NCBI RefSeq assembly: GCF_014698335.1 | Contig: NZ_JACJSV010000031.1 | Location: 1-54,149, forward strand | Length of the DNA: 54,149 nt | Origin: Microcystis viridis FACHB-1342 | GTDB taxonomy: Bacteria; Cyanobacteriota; Cyanobacteriia; Cyanobacteriales; Microcystaceae | Reading direction: 5' to 3' | Shown here: positions 19,809-27,848 of the stretch, one piece after another | How positions within the stretch are numbered: position 1 is the first letter of the stretch | Layout: the number at the start of each line of letters is the position of its first letter | Notes under the pieces: generated by a model | Database searches by the model: none | Told to the model about the DNA's origin: nothing | What the model saw: the letters and a program-made list of their open reading frames with translations, nothing else | Translations under genes and position numbers: made by a program

Positions 19809-21898
19809 TAATCATATTCTTTTGCCGCTTGTACTAAGGATAAAAGTTGTCCAGTTTGATCGGTTCCCGATACTCCTAAATCACTGTGACAGAGGATAAC
19901 TTTTTCGCTTACCCTTGCTAATAAATCCCTTAAAACTCTCTGTAAACGGTCCTGATTTTCCTCTAATTCTGCTTCCGTTGTCCAGGGTTGATAGGGACTT
20001 TTTCGCCAAAAAATTGGCGCAGCAAAAAGAGTAGCAGCACCTCCTTGTTCCCAGAGTGGGGAAGAACAATCTAGCCAAAAATGCCAACGATGACTAGAAC
20101 GAAAAGAACGATATTGAAAGATATTGCCTAGGGTAACTGCTGAGGAAGATTTAATAAATTGTCGCACAGGATAGGGATTAGCGGTAATTGTACCACGGCG
20201 CAAAAGTTGGATAAACTGACTAATAGTTTCGCTGGGACTTTGAAAAGAGGGTTCACTCTCACGCAAACGGCGATCAATCTCCCAAAAATGTTGGGCAGTT
20301 TCCATTAATTCTCGCAAAGCTGCCAAGTGATCGAAGGGCAAATTTTCCCCATCGTTTAATAATTGTTCGATCGCTTGATTTAAGACAAAAATCGGGAAAA
20401 GTTTGGCTTCCTGCTGCCGTTTTTTCATCCCTTCGATCCAGTGACAAATTCTTTCGTAGGCAGTACAAGCTTTTTGTCCTAAGCGATCCCAACGGGGAAA
20501 AGTTTCGATCGCTAATAAACGAGGATTTTCCAGATCCACTTGATAACAATGATCGGCAATTAATCCAGCGCGAACCGGATCGATATCGGGAATTAAATTT
20601 TGTTCTTCATCCCAGCGATAACGGCTAAAAATCACCAGCATTTCCGCTATAGCCTCTTGGGGGGCTAAACGCCCCAAATTTTCATAAACAAGGGCGAGAA
20701 GGGTCAATAATGCCCGAATCAGAGGACAACTGATCAGGGGTCGTTGTTCGTTCAGGGGTTGAACGGCTATCCCGGCACCGGTTAAAATTTCCATCAGGCT
20801 ATAACGGGCGATTTCGTCTAAACCGGGGGCAATAACGGCGATTTCTTCGGGTTTTACTGCCCCTTGCTTGACTGCTTGAATAATAGCTGTGGCTGTCTTC
20901 CGTAACAATTCAGCGCGAGAGGTGGTTTGCAGGGAGATGAATTGATCGGGAAGATTGCCAAGATAGTTACCGTCGCTGATTAGGGAGAGAATCGTCTCGC
21001 TAAACTGAGCAGCTAACCCCTCAGTGGTGGATAATGACATAATTTGACAGCGTTTCTCTAATTCGTGTAGATAATCGGGATCGGCAGTTAATCCTAAGCG
21101 GATTTTTCCCTGGGGATTGTAGGTAAAAACGCTAAAACAATCATGATCGAGGAAAAAACTGAGTAAATCCTTGGCAATAGCCGGATAATCGTCCACATCG
21201 TCCGCAAAAACCCCCCGGAAGCGTTTTAATAGTTGCTGTTGATAGCGACTATCAGGAAATAAATAGCGCCAATAGAGTTCGTAGATGATACCATAACTTA
21301 ATAAACCACGTTCTAGAGACCAATCACGCCATTGAATGATTAATTCTCCTACTTTTTCTGGTGTTTCCTGCTCATTAATCGCTAAAACTCGTTTTAGATC
21401 TGTTTCTGATAATCCTTCGGCTAATCTTTCGGGTATCTTTTCTGCGGGAACACCACTAGCACCGGCTAATTGTAACAAATCGAGAACTTGACGCACGAAA
21501 CGATATTCATTTATGCTAGTAAGCTGGAAGAATTCGGCGATTGCTGGTTGCCAGAGACGGGTGGCGAGTTCCTGCTCCGTTTCTGGGCGTAATCGGCGGG
21601 GAAATTGCGCTTTTAGCTCCAAAAACTCGAAAATTAACGGCCAAAACAGGATGACTTCATCGGTGAGAAAACCTAAAGGGGTTTTACAGAGAATCGGATA
21701 GCTACCCCTAACAGCAATGGCTAATCGATCAGCTAATTCCCGTTTATTATCATCGTTGGCAGCGAAAACTAAGATCGATCGAGGAAGGGGGGATGATTTT
21801 GAGCGATCGCGAGACACCCAGCGCCGAAATTCCCCGACTAAAGTGGTGGTTTTTCCTGATCGCGTGCCACCTTCGATCCAAATTGGTATGATTGACAT
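19808..21898 (-). CDS. UvrD/AddB-like helicase-type 'recombinase' protein of cyanobacteria
   Basis: 696 residues from the ATG at 21898 (MSIIPIWIEGGTRSGKTT); an in-frame start at 22012 would add 38 residues that overlap the divergent pxcA, so the shorter one is preferred. The Walker A motif is G10-G11-T-R-S-G-K16-T-T. A DDVDDYPAIAKDLLSFF block near residue 235 sits where helicase motif II falls, and IAVIAPGLDEIARYSLMEIL near 360 resembles the inter-domain region of UvrD/AddB helicases. Clear C-terminal helicase motifs were not seen, so it may be a nucleotide-binding protein rather than an active helicase. Cyanobacterial orthologues are often annotated 'recombinase family protein'. The stop codon coincides with a MITE. 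Confidence 0.65.
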   Translation of the reverse strand: MSIIPIWIEGGTRSGKTTTLVGEFRRWVSRDRSKSSPLPRSILVFAANDDNKRELADRLAIAVRGSYPILCKTPLGFLTDEVILFWPLIFEFLELKAQFPRRLRPETEQELATRLWQPAIAEFFQLTSINEYRFVRQVLDLLQLAGASGVPAEKIPERLAEGLSETDLKRVLAINEQETPEKVGELIIQWRDWSLERGLLSYGIIYELYWRYLFPDSRYQQQLLKRFRGVFADDVDDYPAIAKDLLSFFLDHDCFSVFTYNPQGKIRLGLTADPDYLHELEKRCQIMSLSTTEGLAAQFSETILSLISDGNYLGNLPDQFISLQTTSRAELLRKTATAIIQAVKQGAVKPEEIAVIAPGLDEIARYSLMEILTGAGIAVQPLNEQRPLISCPLIRALLTLLALVYENLGRLAPQEAIAEMLVIFSRYRWDEEQNLIPDIDPVRAGLIADHCYQVDLENPRLLAIETFPRWDRLGQKACTAYERICHWIEGMKKRQQEAKLFPIFVLNQAIEQLLNDGENLPFDHLAALRELMETAQHFWEIDRRLRESEPSFQSPSETISQFIQLLRRGTITANPYPVRQFIKSSSAVTLGNIFQYRSFRSSHRWHFWLDCSSPLWEQGGAATLFAAPIFWRKSPYQPWTTEAELEENQDRLQRVLRDLLARVSEKVILCHSDLGVSGTDQTGQLLSLVQAAKEYD

Positions 21899-21976
21899 CG
21901 TTTTTTCTCGATTGTATTTGTTAAGATAACTGATCGGTACTCTAGCTTTTCTCCCTTGTGGAAGTAATTGTTTCCT

Positions 21977-23314
21977 ATGAATCTTAATCGGATTTTGCAA
22001 GGTGTTAATCAATGGTTATTACAAACTCCTGAACGTTCTTTAGATGAGGCGTATCATGCAGCTTTGAAGATTAAGGAGATAGAAGACAAGCATTTTCAAG
22101 GGCGAAAAGTGGCGAATGAATTCTCGAATTATGGCCGCAGCACTAATTCCTATTTTATCGCAGAAGTTAAAGGTTATCTGCAAAAAATTAAAGTCAGATT
22201 GACGGAGTTTAAAGCTAGTCGCTCGATCGTTAATACCTTCGGACCCAATCAACCGACAATTAGTAATGGGGTGATTACTGTCACCACAGATGTTTGTCTG
22301 AAAAAACTTCAGTTTATCGATAGTGTTATCGGAAAATATCAAGATAATTATTGGCAAGAAGATATTGAAGATGTCCCCAAAAGTCTCCAGAACCGAAATT
22401 TTGAGCAGGAAACAGCCAAAAATAAAACTTCCAGGAATCGCTCTTTTTTAGCGGCGGGTAGTATTGAAGATGAGGAAATAATCAAAAGTAATAAATCCCA
22501 AAAAGCTACGGAAAAACCGGGGGTTTTGCCCCGTTCTTTTGTCAACACTTTTAATCGCATTAAACAGGAAATTGATCCCCAAGCGGAGGAATCGGAGGAG
22601 GCAGTTTTAAAGAAATTTCGCAATTCTCGTTATAAAACAGCCATTTCCCTCAAGTTTATTTTACTGTTAATTATTGTTCCTTTATTAACCCAGCAATTAA
22701 CCAAAACTTTCCTAATTACCCCCTTGGTTAATAAATATTTCCAACAACAGGAACAGTTTATTTTTATCAATCAGGATTTAGAAGAAGAAGCTTTTTCGGA
22801 ATTGAGAAGATTTGAGGAAGCTTTACATTTTCGAGGTATGATTGGTTTAGCACCCAAATTATCTAACGAAGAAATCGAGGGAGAAATTACCAAAAAAGCA
22901 GCGGTACTAAGTGAAGAATTTCGCCAACGAGGTTTAAATGCGATCGCTAATATTTTCGCCGATATTTGTTCCCTGATTGCCTTTGGTTGTGTTGTCGCTT
23001 TTAGTCGTCGAGAAATTGAGATTGTCAAGTCTTTTCTGGATGGCATTCTCTATAATCTTAGCGATTCAGCTAAAGCTTTTTTAATTATTCTTTTTACCGA
23101 TATATTTGTCGGTTTCCACTCTCCCCACGGTTGGGAAGTGATCCTAGAAGGGTTAAGTCGTCATTTCGGTTTACCAGAAAATCGCCAGTTTAATTTTCTC
23201 TTTATCGCCACTTTTCCCGTTATCTTGGATACAGTCTTAAAATATTGGATTTTCCGTTATCTCAATCGCATTTCTCCCTCGGCAGTGGCTACCTATCGTA
23301 ATATGAATGAATAG
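21977..23314 (+). CDS. pxcA: Proton extrusion protein PxcA (CemA family)
   Basis: Inner-membrane protein needed for light-induced proton extrusion in cyanobacteria, homologous to chloroplast CemA. 445 residues from the ATG at 21977. A long soluble N-terminal domain (residues 1-220) is followed by four hydrophobic segments, seen as LKFILLLIIVPLLTQQL, IFADICSLIAFGCVVAF, AFLIILFTDIFVGFHSPHGW and FIATFPVILDTVLKYWIF. The HSPHGWE motif and the C-terminal KYWIFRYLNRISPS are diagnostic of the CemA family. It diverges from the recombinase gene with a 78 bp shared promoter region. Confidence 0.92.
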   Translation: MNLNRILQGVNQWLLQTPERSLDEAYHAALKIKEIEDKHFQGRKVANEFSNYGRSTNSYFIAEVKGYLQKIKVRLTEFKASRSIVNTFGPNQPTISNGVITVTTDVCLKKLQFIDSVIGKYQDNYWQEDIEDVPKSLQNRNFEQETAKNKTSRNRSFLAAGSIEDEEIIKSNKSQKATEKPGVLPRSFVNTFNRIKQEIDPQAEESEEAVLKKFRNSRYKTAISLKFILLLIIVPLLTQQLTKTFLITPLVNKYFQQQEQFIFINQDLEEEAFSELRRFEEALHFRGMIGLAPKLSNEEIEGEITKKAAVLSEEFRQRGLNAIANIFADICSLIAFGCVVAFSRREIEIVKSFLDGILYNLSDSAKAFLIILFTDIFVGFHSPHGWEVILEGLSRHFGLPENRQFNFLFIATFPVILDTVLKYWIFRYLNRISPSAVATYRNMNE

Positions 23315-23740
23315 GGTAAAATCAGGGAGAAACTTGATAATTTACCCTTCTAATTTTGGGGGATAATTTGGCTGCATCTCAGATTTGCAGAAATACCGAC
23401 AATCAGCAATTATCAGTGACTCTTAAATTATTACAGATATATCAGCAGCTGTTTGTAAGCATCCCACCGAAAAACTAATGCACGGGGGGGTTTTCAGCTA
23501 TTTATTCCGATAAATCGACTAAAAACGTTGCCAGATAAGGATTGGAGAGAATGACATTGGAGAGAGTGAAAGAACCCTAGGGAGCGTTGATTCATGAATC
23601 AACCTACAAACCACGACGTTTTGAAAAATGCAATATCTCTCTTCAATTTAATCATAACTACTTACTTATGATAAAATGCTATCAAGGTCAGGGAGGGAAA
23701 ACTTGCAATTATTAACCCAATAAAATAACTGATAGCCGAG
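23315..23740. other. Intergenic region with an 18 bp perfect palindrome
   Basis: No gene. GTTGATTCATGAATCAAC at 23586-23603 is a perfect palindrome. Partial copies (GAATCAACC) occur at about 6927 and 10473, so it is likely part of a dispersed repeat rather than a local operator. The final 50 bases form the leader of the kinase gene. Confidence 0.55.
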
Positions 23741-25840
23741 ATGAAACCCTGTTACTGCATTAATCCCGATTGTTCTCAACCAGACCATCCGAGTAATAAT
23801 AACTCGAATACTCGTTACTGTCAAAGTTGCGGCTCTGAGTTGTTGTTAAATGGTAAATATAGGGTGAGTCGGTTATTGAGTGATACGACCGGTTTTGGCG
23901 TTGTTTATGAGGCTTTTGAAGGTTTTACAGCCAAAATCCTCAAGGTATTACAAGAAAAATGGAATAATGAACCGAAAGCAGTGGAATTATTTAAACGGGA
24001 ATATGACGTTTTATTAGAGTTGAGTCGTCAAAATGTCACCGGTGTTCCTCGCGCAGATACCTATTTTCAATATTCCACGAGGGAAGGGAAAATATTACAC
24101 TGTTTAGTTATGGAAAAAGTGGAGGGTATTGATTTAGAACAGTGGCTAAACCAGTATGATAAATTAAGTCAAAAACGAGCCTTAAAATGGCTGAGAGAAA
24201 TCACTTTAATTCTCGATAAAATTCATCAACAGAATTGGCTGCATCGAGATATTAAACCCCCTAATATCATGCTGCGGAATAGTGGCGAGTTGGTGTTAAT
24301 TGATTTTGGCACAGCAAGGGAAGAAACCCAAACCTATCATCAAAAGGTAAAAGGTCAACAGGTGACAGGTATTACCTCAGCCGGATATACACCCAATGAA
24401 CAACAACATGGCCAAGCAGTGATTCAATCAGATTTTCATGCTTTAGGACGAACTTTTGTGCATTTATTAACCGGAAAACATCCCTTAGAAATTTATGATC
24501 CGATTAATGATGTTTTACCTTGGCGAGAAGAAACGGAAAATATTCACCCGTCATTGTTGGATTTTATTGATGAGTTAATGGGAAGATTACCCAAGAATAG
24601 ACCGGCTAATACTAGGGTTATTTTACAGCGTTTGGATGAGATTGAACGACAATTAAAGTTACCTCCTATAACTCCTAATAGACCATCTCCACCAGCACCA
24701 AATCCGCCTCCTGTTGTAACTCAAAAACAACCGCCGGTTATTCCTAAGATTAATCCTTCTCCGCCAGTTTCACCTGTAGCTGTACCCAAAAAAACACCAG
24801 CACAACCGGTTAAAAATAATAATCTGAGAAATGGATTAATAGCTCTTGGTGGAGTTTTGTTATTAGGAGTAGGAATAACGCAAGGTTATGGTTATTTTAA
24901 ATATAAAAATTTTCCTGCTAGTCCTCAATTATTAATATCTGATTTATCTAGTCTTCGCTTCTTAGATAAAACCCTAACTGGTCATTCTGATACGGTTTCG
25001 TCAGTGGTATATAGTCCCGATGTCCGCTATTTAGCTAGTGGGAGTAGTGACAAAACTATCAAAATTTGGGAGGTAGCAACGGGAAAAGAATTGCGTACCC
25101 TTACTGGTCATTCTAGCTGGGTTAGTTCAGTGGTATATAGTCCCGATGGCCGCTATTTAGCTAGTGGGAGTTATGACAATACTATCAAAATTTGGGAGGT
25201 AGCAACGGGAAAACAATTGCGTACTCTTACTGGTCATTCTTTCTGGGTTAACTCAGTAGTATATAGTCCTGATGGCCGCTATTTAGCTAGTGGGAGTCTT
25301 GACAAAACTATCAAAATTTGGGAGGTAGCAACGGGAAAACAATTGCGTACTCTTACTGGTCATTCTTTCTGGGTTAACTCAGTAGTATATAGTCCCGATG
25401 GCCGCTATTTAGCTAGTGGGAATGGTGACAAAACTATCAAAATTTGGGAGGTAGCAACGGGAAAAGAACTGCCTACCTTTACTGGTCATTCTAGTGTGGT
25501 TTTGTCAGTGGTATATAGTCCCGATGGCCGCTATTTAGCTAGTGGGAGTCGTGACAAAACTATCAAAATTTGGGAGGTAGCAACGGGAAAAGAATTGCGT
25601 ACCCTTACTGGTCATTCTAGTCTGGTTTACTCAGTAGCATATAGTCCCGATGGTCGCTATTTAGCTAGTGGGAGTTATGACAATACTATCAAAATTTGGC
25701 GGGTGGCAACGGGAAAAGAATTGCGTACCCTTACTGGTCATTCTGATGTGGTTATCTCAGTAGTATATAGTCCCGATGGCCGCTATTTAGCTAGTGGAAG
25801 TGGTGACAAAACTATCAAAATTTGGCGGGTGGGACAGTAA
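23741..25840 (+). CDS. Serine/threonine protein kinase with WD40 propeller
   Basis: A 699-residue Hanks-type kinase. Residues 4-31 form a four-cysteine ribbon (CYCINPDC ... CQSC). The kinase domain follows from ~40 with the glycine loop near 43-56, HRDIKPPN from 168 and DFG at 188-190. A Pro-rich linker (~307-345) leads to one membrane segment (GLIALGGVLLLGVGIT, near 370). The C-terminal part has seven WD40 repeats of 42 residues with the pattern LTGHS..V.SVVYSPDGRYLASGS.D.TIKIW, enough for one closed propeller. The domain order puts the kinase in the cytoplasm and probably the propeller on the other side of the membrane as a sensor or binding platform, which is inference. The target is unknown. 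Confidence 0.93.
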   Translation: MKPCYCINPDCSQPDHPSNNNSNTRYCQSCGSELLLNGKYRVSRLLSDTTGFGVVYEAFEGFTAKILKVLQEKWNNEPKAVELFKREYDVLLELSRQNVTGVPRADTYFQYSTREGKILHCLVMEKVEGIDLEQWLNQYDKLSQKRALKWLREITLILDKIHQQNWLHRDIKPPNIMLRNSGELVLIDFGTAREETQTYHQKVKGQQVTGITSAGYTPNEQQHGQAVIQSDFHALGRTFVHLLTGKHPLEIYDPINDVLPWREETENIHPSLLDFIDELMGRLPKNRPANTRVILQRLDEIERQLKLPPITPNRPSPPAPNPPPVVTQKQPPVIPKINPSPPVSPVAVPKKTPAQPVKNNNLRNGLIALGGVLLLGVGITQGYGYFKYKNFPASPQLLISDLSSLRFLDKTLTGHSDTVSSVVYSPDVRYLASGSSDKTIKIWEVATGKELRTLTGHSSWVSSVVYSPDGRYLASGSYDNTIKIWEVATGKQLRTLTGHSFWVNSVVYSPDGRYLASGSLDKTIKIWEVATGKQLRTLTGHSFWVNSVVYSPDGRYLASGNGDKTIKIWEVATGKELPTFTGHSSVVLSVVYSPDGRYLASGSRDKTIKIWEVATGKELRTLTGHSSLVYSVAYSPDGRYLASGSYDNTIKIWRVATGKELRTLTGHSDVVISVVYSPDGRYLASGSGDKTIKIWRVGQ
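24974..25837 (+). repeat. Seven 126 bp tandem WD40-coding repeats
   Basis: The units are near identical in DNA; most differences fall in the few codons after GGTCATTCT and before GACAAAACT/GACAATACT. This indicates recent expansion or gene conversion. Confidence 0.9.
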
Positions 25841-26234
25841 ACTTGTGTTTGGGGTGACAGCAATAACTTTTGTCTATCAAAAATGAGCGACACTTGCGGG
25901 AAACTGCACCGATGTCTTTAAAAATGTTGGGTTTTGGCTCAAATTATTGAATCGAGCAGTTTTCTTCTAAATAGGGTATGCGGCAAAAAGTACGGGCGAA
26001 GCATTCGGATAGAAAATCTACAGTTTCACCGATAGGTTATTGTCCGAATGCTTCGCCCCTACAGGACGCGGGCCGATAAAGACGCAAGATTTTGAACGAC
26101 GATTCTCTCACAATCTTGCACCTGTGGGAGCGAGAAAAGCCACAAAATCTCTACCTTGCTTACATCTCACATTTATTCAGCAAACCCTATATAATGTGTA
26201 TATTAACAATCTACTATACACAACTAGGAATAGG
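25841..26234. other. Intergenic region with long inverted repeat
   Basis: Apart from the inverted repeat at 25994-26058 there is only the leader of vapB. An open frame runs through from 26040 to vapB, but its first 65 codons include repeat DNA and are not likely to be translated. Confidence 0.5.
25994..26058. repeat. Inverted repeat with 16 bp perfect arms
   Basis: GGGCGAAGCATTCGGA (25994-26009) and its exact inverse (26043-26058) enclose 33 bases. This is a MITE- or REP-like palindrome; no transposase is present. Confidence 0.7.
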
Positions 26235-26429
26235 ATGACGACTAACATTATCATTGATGACCAACTCATGGCTGATGCTCTTAAAGCTACTGGTTTAAAG
26301 ACTAAACAAGAAGTTGTTGAATTGGGTCTTAAGACTTTGATTCGGCTCAAACAACAGGAGAAAATTAAAGCCTTTAAAGGTAAGCTTAAATGGGAAGGAA
26401 ACCTTGAGGAAATGAGGCACAATCAATGA
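26235..26429 (+). CDS. vapB: VapB-type antitoxin
   Basis: 64 residues from the ATG at 26235. MTTNIIIDDQLMADALKATG and TKQEVVELGLKTLIRLKQQE are typical of the VapB antitoxins with a ribbon-helix-helix N-terminus (MRTNIVIDD..M..AL family). The C-terminal tail would wrap and inhibit VapC. Its stop overlaps the vapC start by four bases (ATGA). The longer open frame from 26040 is rejected because it runs through repeat DNA. It is likely autoregulated through the sequence just upstream, which is duplicated at 27578. Confidence 0.9.
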   Translation: MTTNIIIDDQLMADALKATGLKTKQEVVELGLKTLIRLKQQEKIKAFKGKLKWEGNLEEMRHNQ

Positions 26430-26839
26430 TTCTTGTGGATTCCAGTGTTTGGATTGATTATTTCAATGGTTATAATACTACGGAAACAACAGAACTTGAT
26501 TTATTGCTGGGAGTTGAGCCGATAGCTATTGGTGATATTATTCTCACCGAAGTTCTCCAAGGTTTTAGGAGTGATAAGGATTATCAAATAGCCTATCACT
26601 TACTAACTTCATTGACCATTTATGATTTACTAGGTTTGAGAATGGCATTGAAAAGCGCGGACAATTATCGCCAGTTACGCAAGAAGGGGATAACTATTAG
26701 AAAAACTGCTGATGTTATTATTGCCTCCTTTTGTATTGAAAATAATCTTCCGCTGCTTTTTTCAGATAAAGATTTTATTCCTTTCGTGAAGCACTTAAAG
26801 CTAATTTCAGCTTGTCCTACTACTAATGATGAACGATGA
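26426..26839 (+). CDS. vapC: VapC-type PIN-domain toxin
   Basis: 137-residue PIN ribonuclease. The acidic residues of the active site are visible as D4 in ILVDSSVWIDYF, E42 in ILTEVLQGF, D93-like in IRKTADVIIASFC and D112-like in PLLFSDKDF. VapC toxins cleave tRNA or rRNA when not held by VapB. It overlaps vapB by four bases and ends convergent with the DUF5615 gene, whose 3' end overlaps it by 17 bases. Confidence 0.93.
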   Translation: MILVDSSVWIDYFNGYNTTETTELDLLLGVEPIAIGDIILTEVLQGFRSDKDYQIAYHLLTSLTIYDLLGLRMALKSADNYRQLRKKGITIRKTADVIIASFCIENNLPLLFSDKDFIPFVKHLKLISACPTTNDER

Positions 26840-27176
26840 TTGAGTTGCGACTCATTTCTATTAAGGAATGTTGAGTAAAAAGTGCTTTTATTTGAGGTAA
26901 ATTATTCTGAAATAATGCTTCTAATTCAACATTCGTAATATTACCCGTAGTCACTAGCAGAAGCTTATAAGGTTCTTGACTAATCAAAAATGAATCAAGA
27001 AAATCTCTGTCTTTGGTAATGACAATTCGATTTTGTTGAATTGAAAGAGCGTTAATTTCTGCATCTGTCGTGGCATTTTGTTGGGGTAAATCTTTAGTAT
27101 GAATTGTATCATGACCAGCAGCTTGCAAAAAACGGGCTAAACGAACTGGCAATTGGGCATCGACTAAAAAGTTCAT
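26823..27176 (-). CDS. DUF5615 PIN-like protein (probable toxin)
   Basis: 117 residues. The start MNFLVDAQLPVRLARFLQAAGHDTIH with LPQQNATTDAEINALSIQ and VITKDRDFLD is the signature of the DUF5615 family, a PIN-like fold (Asp near residue 6, D35-like, and the KDRDF acidic pair). These proteins are usually paired with DUF433 antitoxins, as here: the DUF433 stop and this ATG overlap by four bases. Ribonuclease activity is inferred from the fold. Confidence 0.88.
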   Translation of the reverse strand: MNFLVDAQLPVRLARFLQAAGHDTIHTKDLPQQNATTDAEINALSIQQNRIVITKDRDFLDSFLISQEPYKLLLVTTGNITNVELEALFQNNLPQIKALFTQHSLIEMSRNSIIVHH

Positions 27177-27409
27177 GGTGCAATTTGGTAGATGCTTTTT
27201 ACCTGAGTTAATCGAGTGGCAAACAATAACGCCGCTAGAATATCCTCCCGTTCCAAATCATCGTAGTCGGCTAAAATGTCTTCGATACTCATGCCAGAAC
27301 TAAGTAATTCTAGGATAAATTCAACAGGATAACGCAATCCTCGAAGGCAAGGTTTGCCATGACAGATATTTAAATCGAGGGTGATTCGCTGCCAAAGTTG
27401 GTTTTCCAT
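27173..27409 (-). CDS. DUF433 antitoxin
   Basis: 78 residues from the ATG at 27409. WQRITLDLNICHGKPCLRGL and YPVEFILELLSSGMSIEDIL match DUF433, a helix-turn-helix family that pairs with DUF5615. A longer version from a TTG at 27469 is possible, but neither start has a clear ribosome-binding site; the ATG matches the usual start of the family. It is first gene of a two-gene operon with the DUF5615 gene. Confidence 0.85.
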   Translation of the reverse strand: MENQLWQRITLDLNICHGKPCLRGLRYPVEFILELLSSGMSIEDILADYDDLEREDILAALLFATRLTQVKSIYQIAP

Positions 27410-27577
27410 AGGTAATTCAGTTGCTTGTAATCGTCCAATCTTCTCTCCGCCTACTTCTACTATGCACAATTCTGTCTTTAAGTCAAGTTGCTTTACAAAA
27501 CTTTAAGCAATTTCTTGACAAAATTTAACCTTTTTTCTCATTTTTGAACCCTCGCAAATTAATTATGCAAGGGGTTT

Positions 27578-27777
27578 AATCTACTATACACAACTAGGGA
27601 TACTATGAGAACTAACACTGTCATTGATGACCAACTCATGGCTGATGCTCTTAAAGCTACTGGACTCTCCTATTCTTTGTGTGATAAATTTAACTTCTAT
27701 AGTAGTGATCGATCTTTGTGTCCTTTGTGTCTCTGTGGTTCGTTCCCCTCACTATTTATTGCCGGCAGTGTTCATTG
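27578..27777 (+). pseudogene. Broken second copy of vapB with its promoter region
   Basis: Bases 27578-27662 copy 26208-26294, which includes the 27 bases before the vapB start and its first ~20 codons (MRTNTVIDDQLMADALKATG). After the Gly codon the match ends abruptly and the frame runs into unrelated residues before a stop at 27777. No vapC follows. It is a remnant of a second TA locus or of a duplication. Confidence 0.75.
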
Positions 27778-27789
27778 ACTATCTAGAGC

Positions 27790-27829
27790 AAAAAAAAACC
27801 AGTCTTCCCTAATTTTTCGGGAAAACTGG
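27790..27829 (-). terminator. Rho-independent terminator of dxs
   Basis: On the minus strand CCAGTTTTCCC and GGGAAGACTGG pair over 11 bases with one G-T pair around a 9-base loop, followed directly by nine T residues. It lies 20 bases after the dxs stop. Confidence 0.9.
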
Positions 27830-27848
27830 ACAAGCTGATCTTGAGATT

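Noticed and set aside
24974-25837. Regular 126 bp repeats considered as a CRISPR-like array
   Set aside because: They are in-frame WD40 codons with no unique spacers; no CRISPR array was found anywhere in the window.
26040-26234. Long N-terminal extension of vapB (65 codons)
   Set aside because: It translates repeat DNA; the ATG at 26235 gives the normal VapB start.
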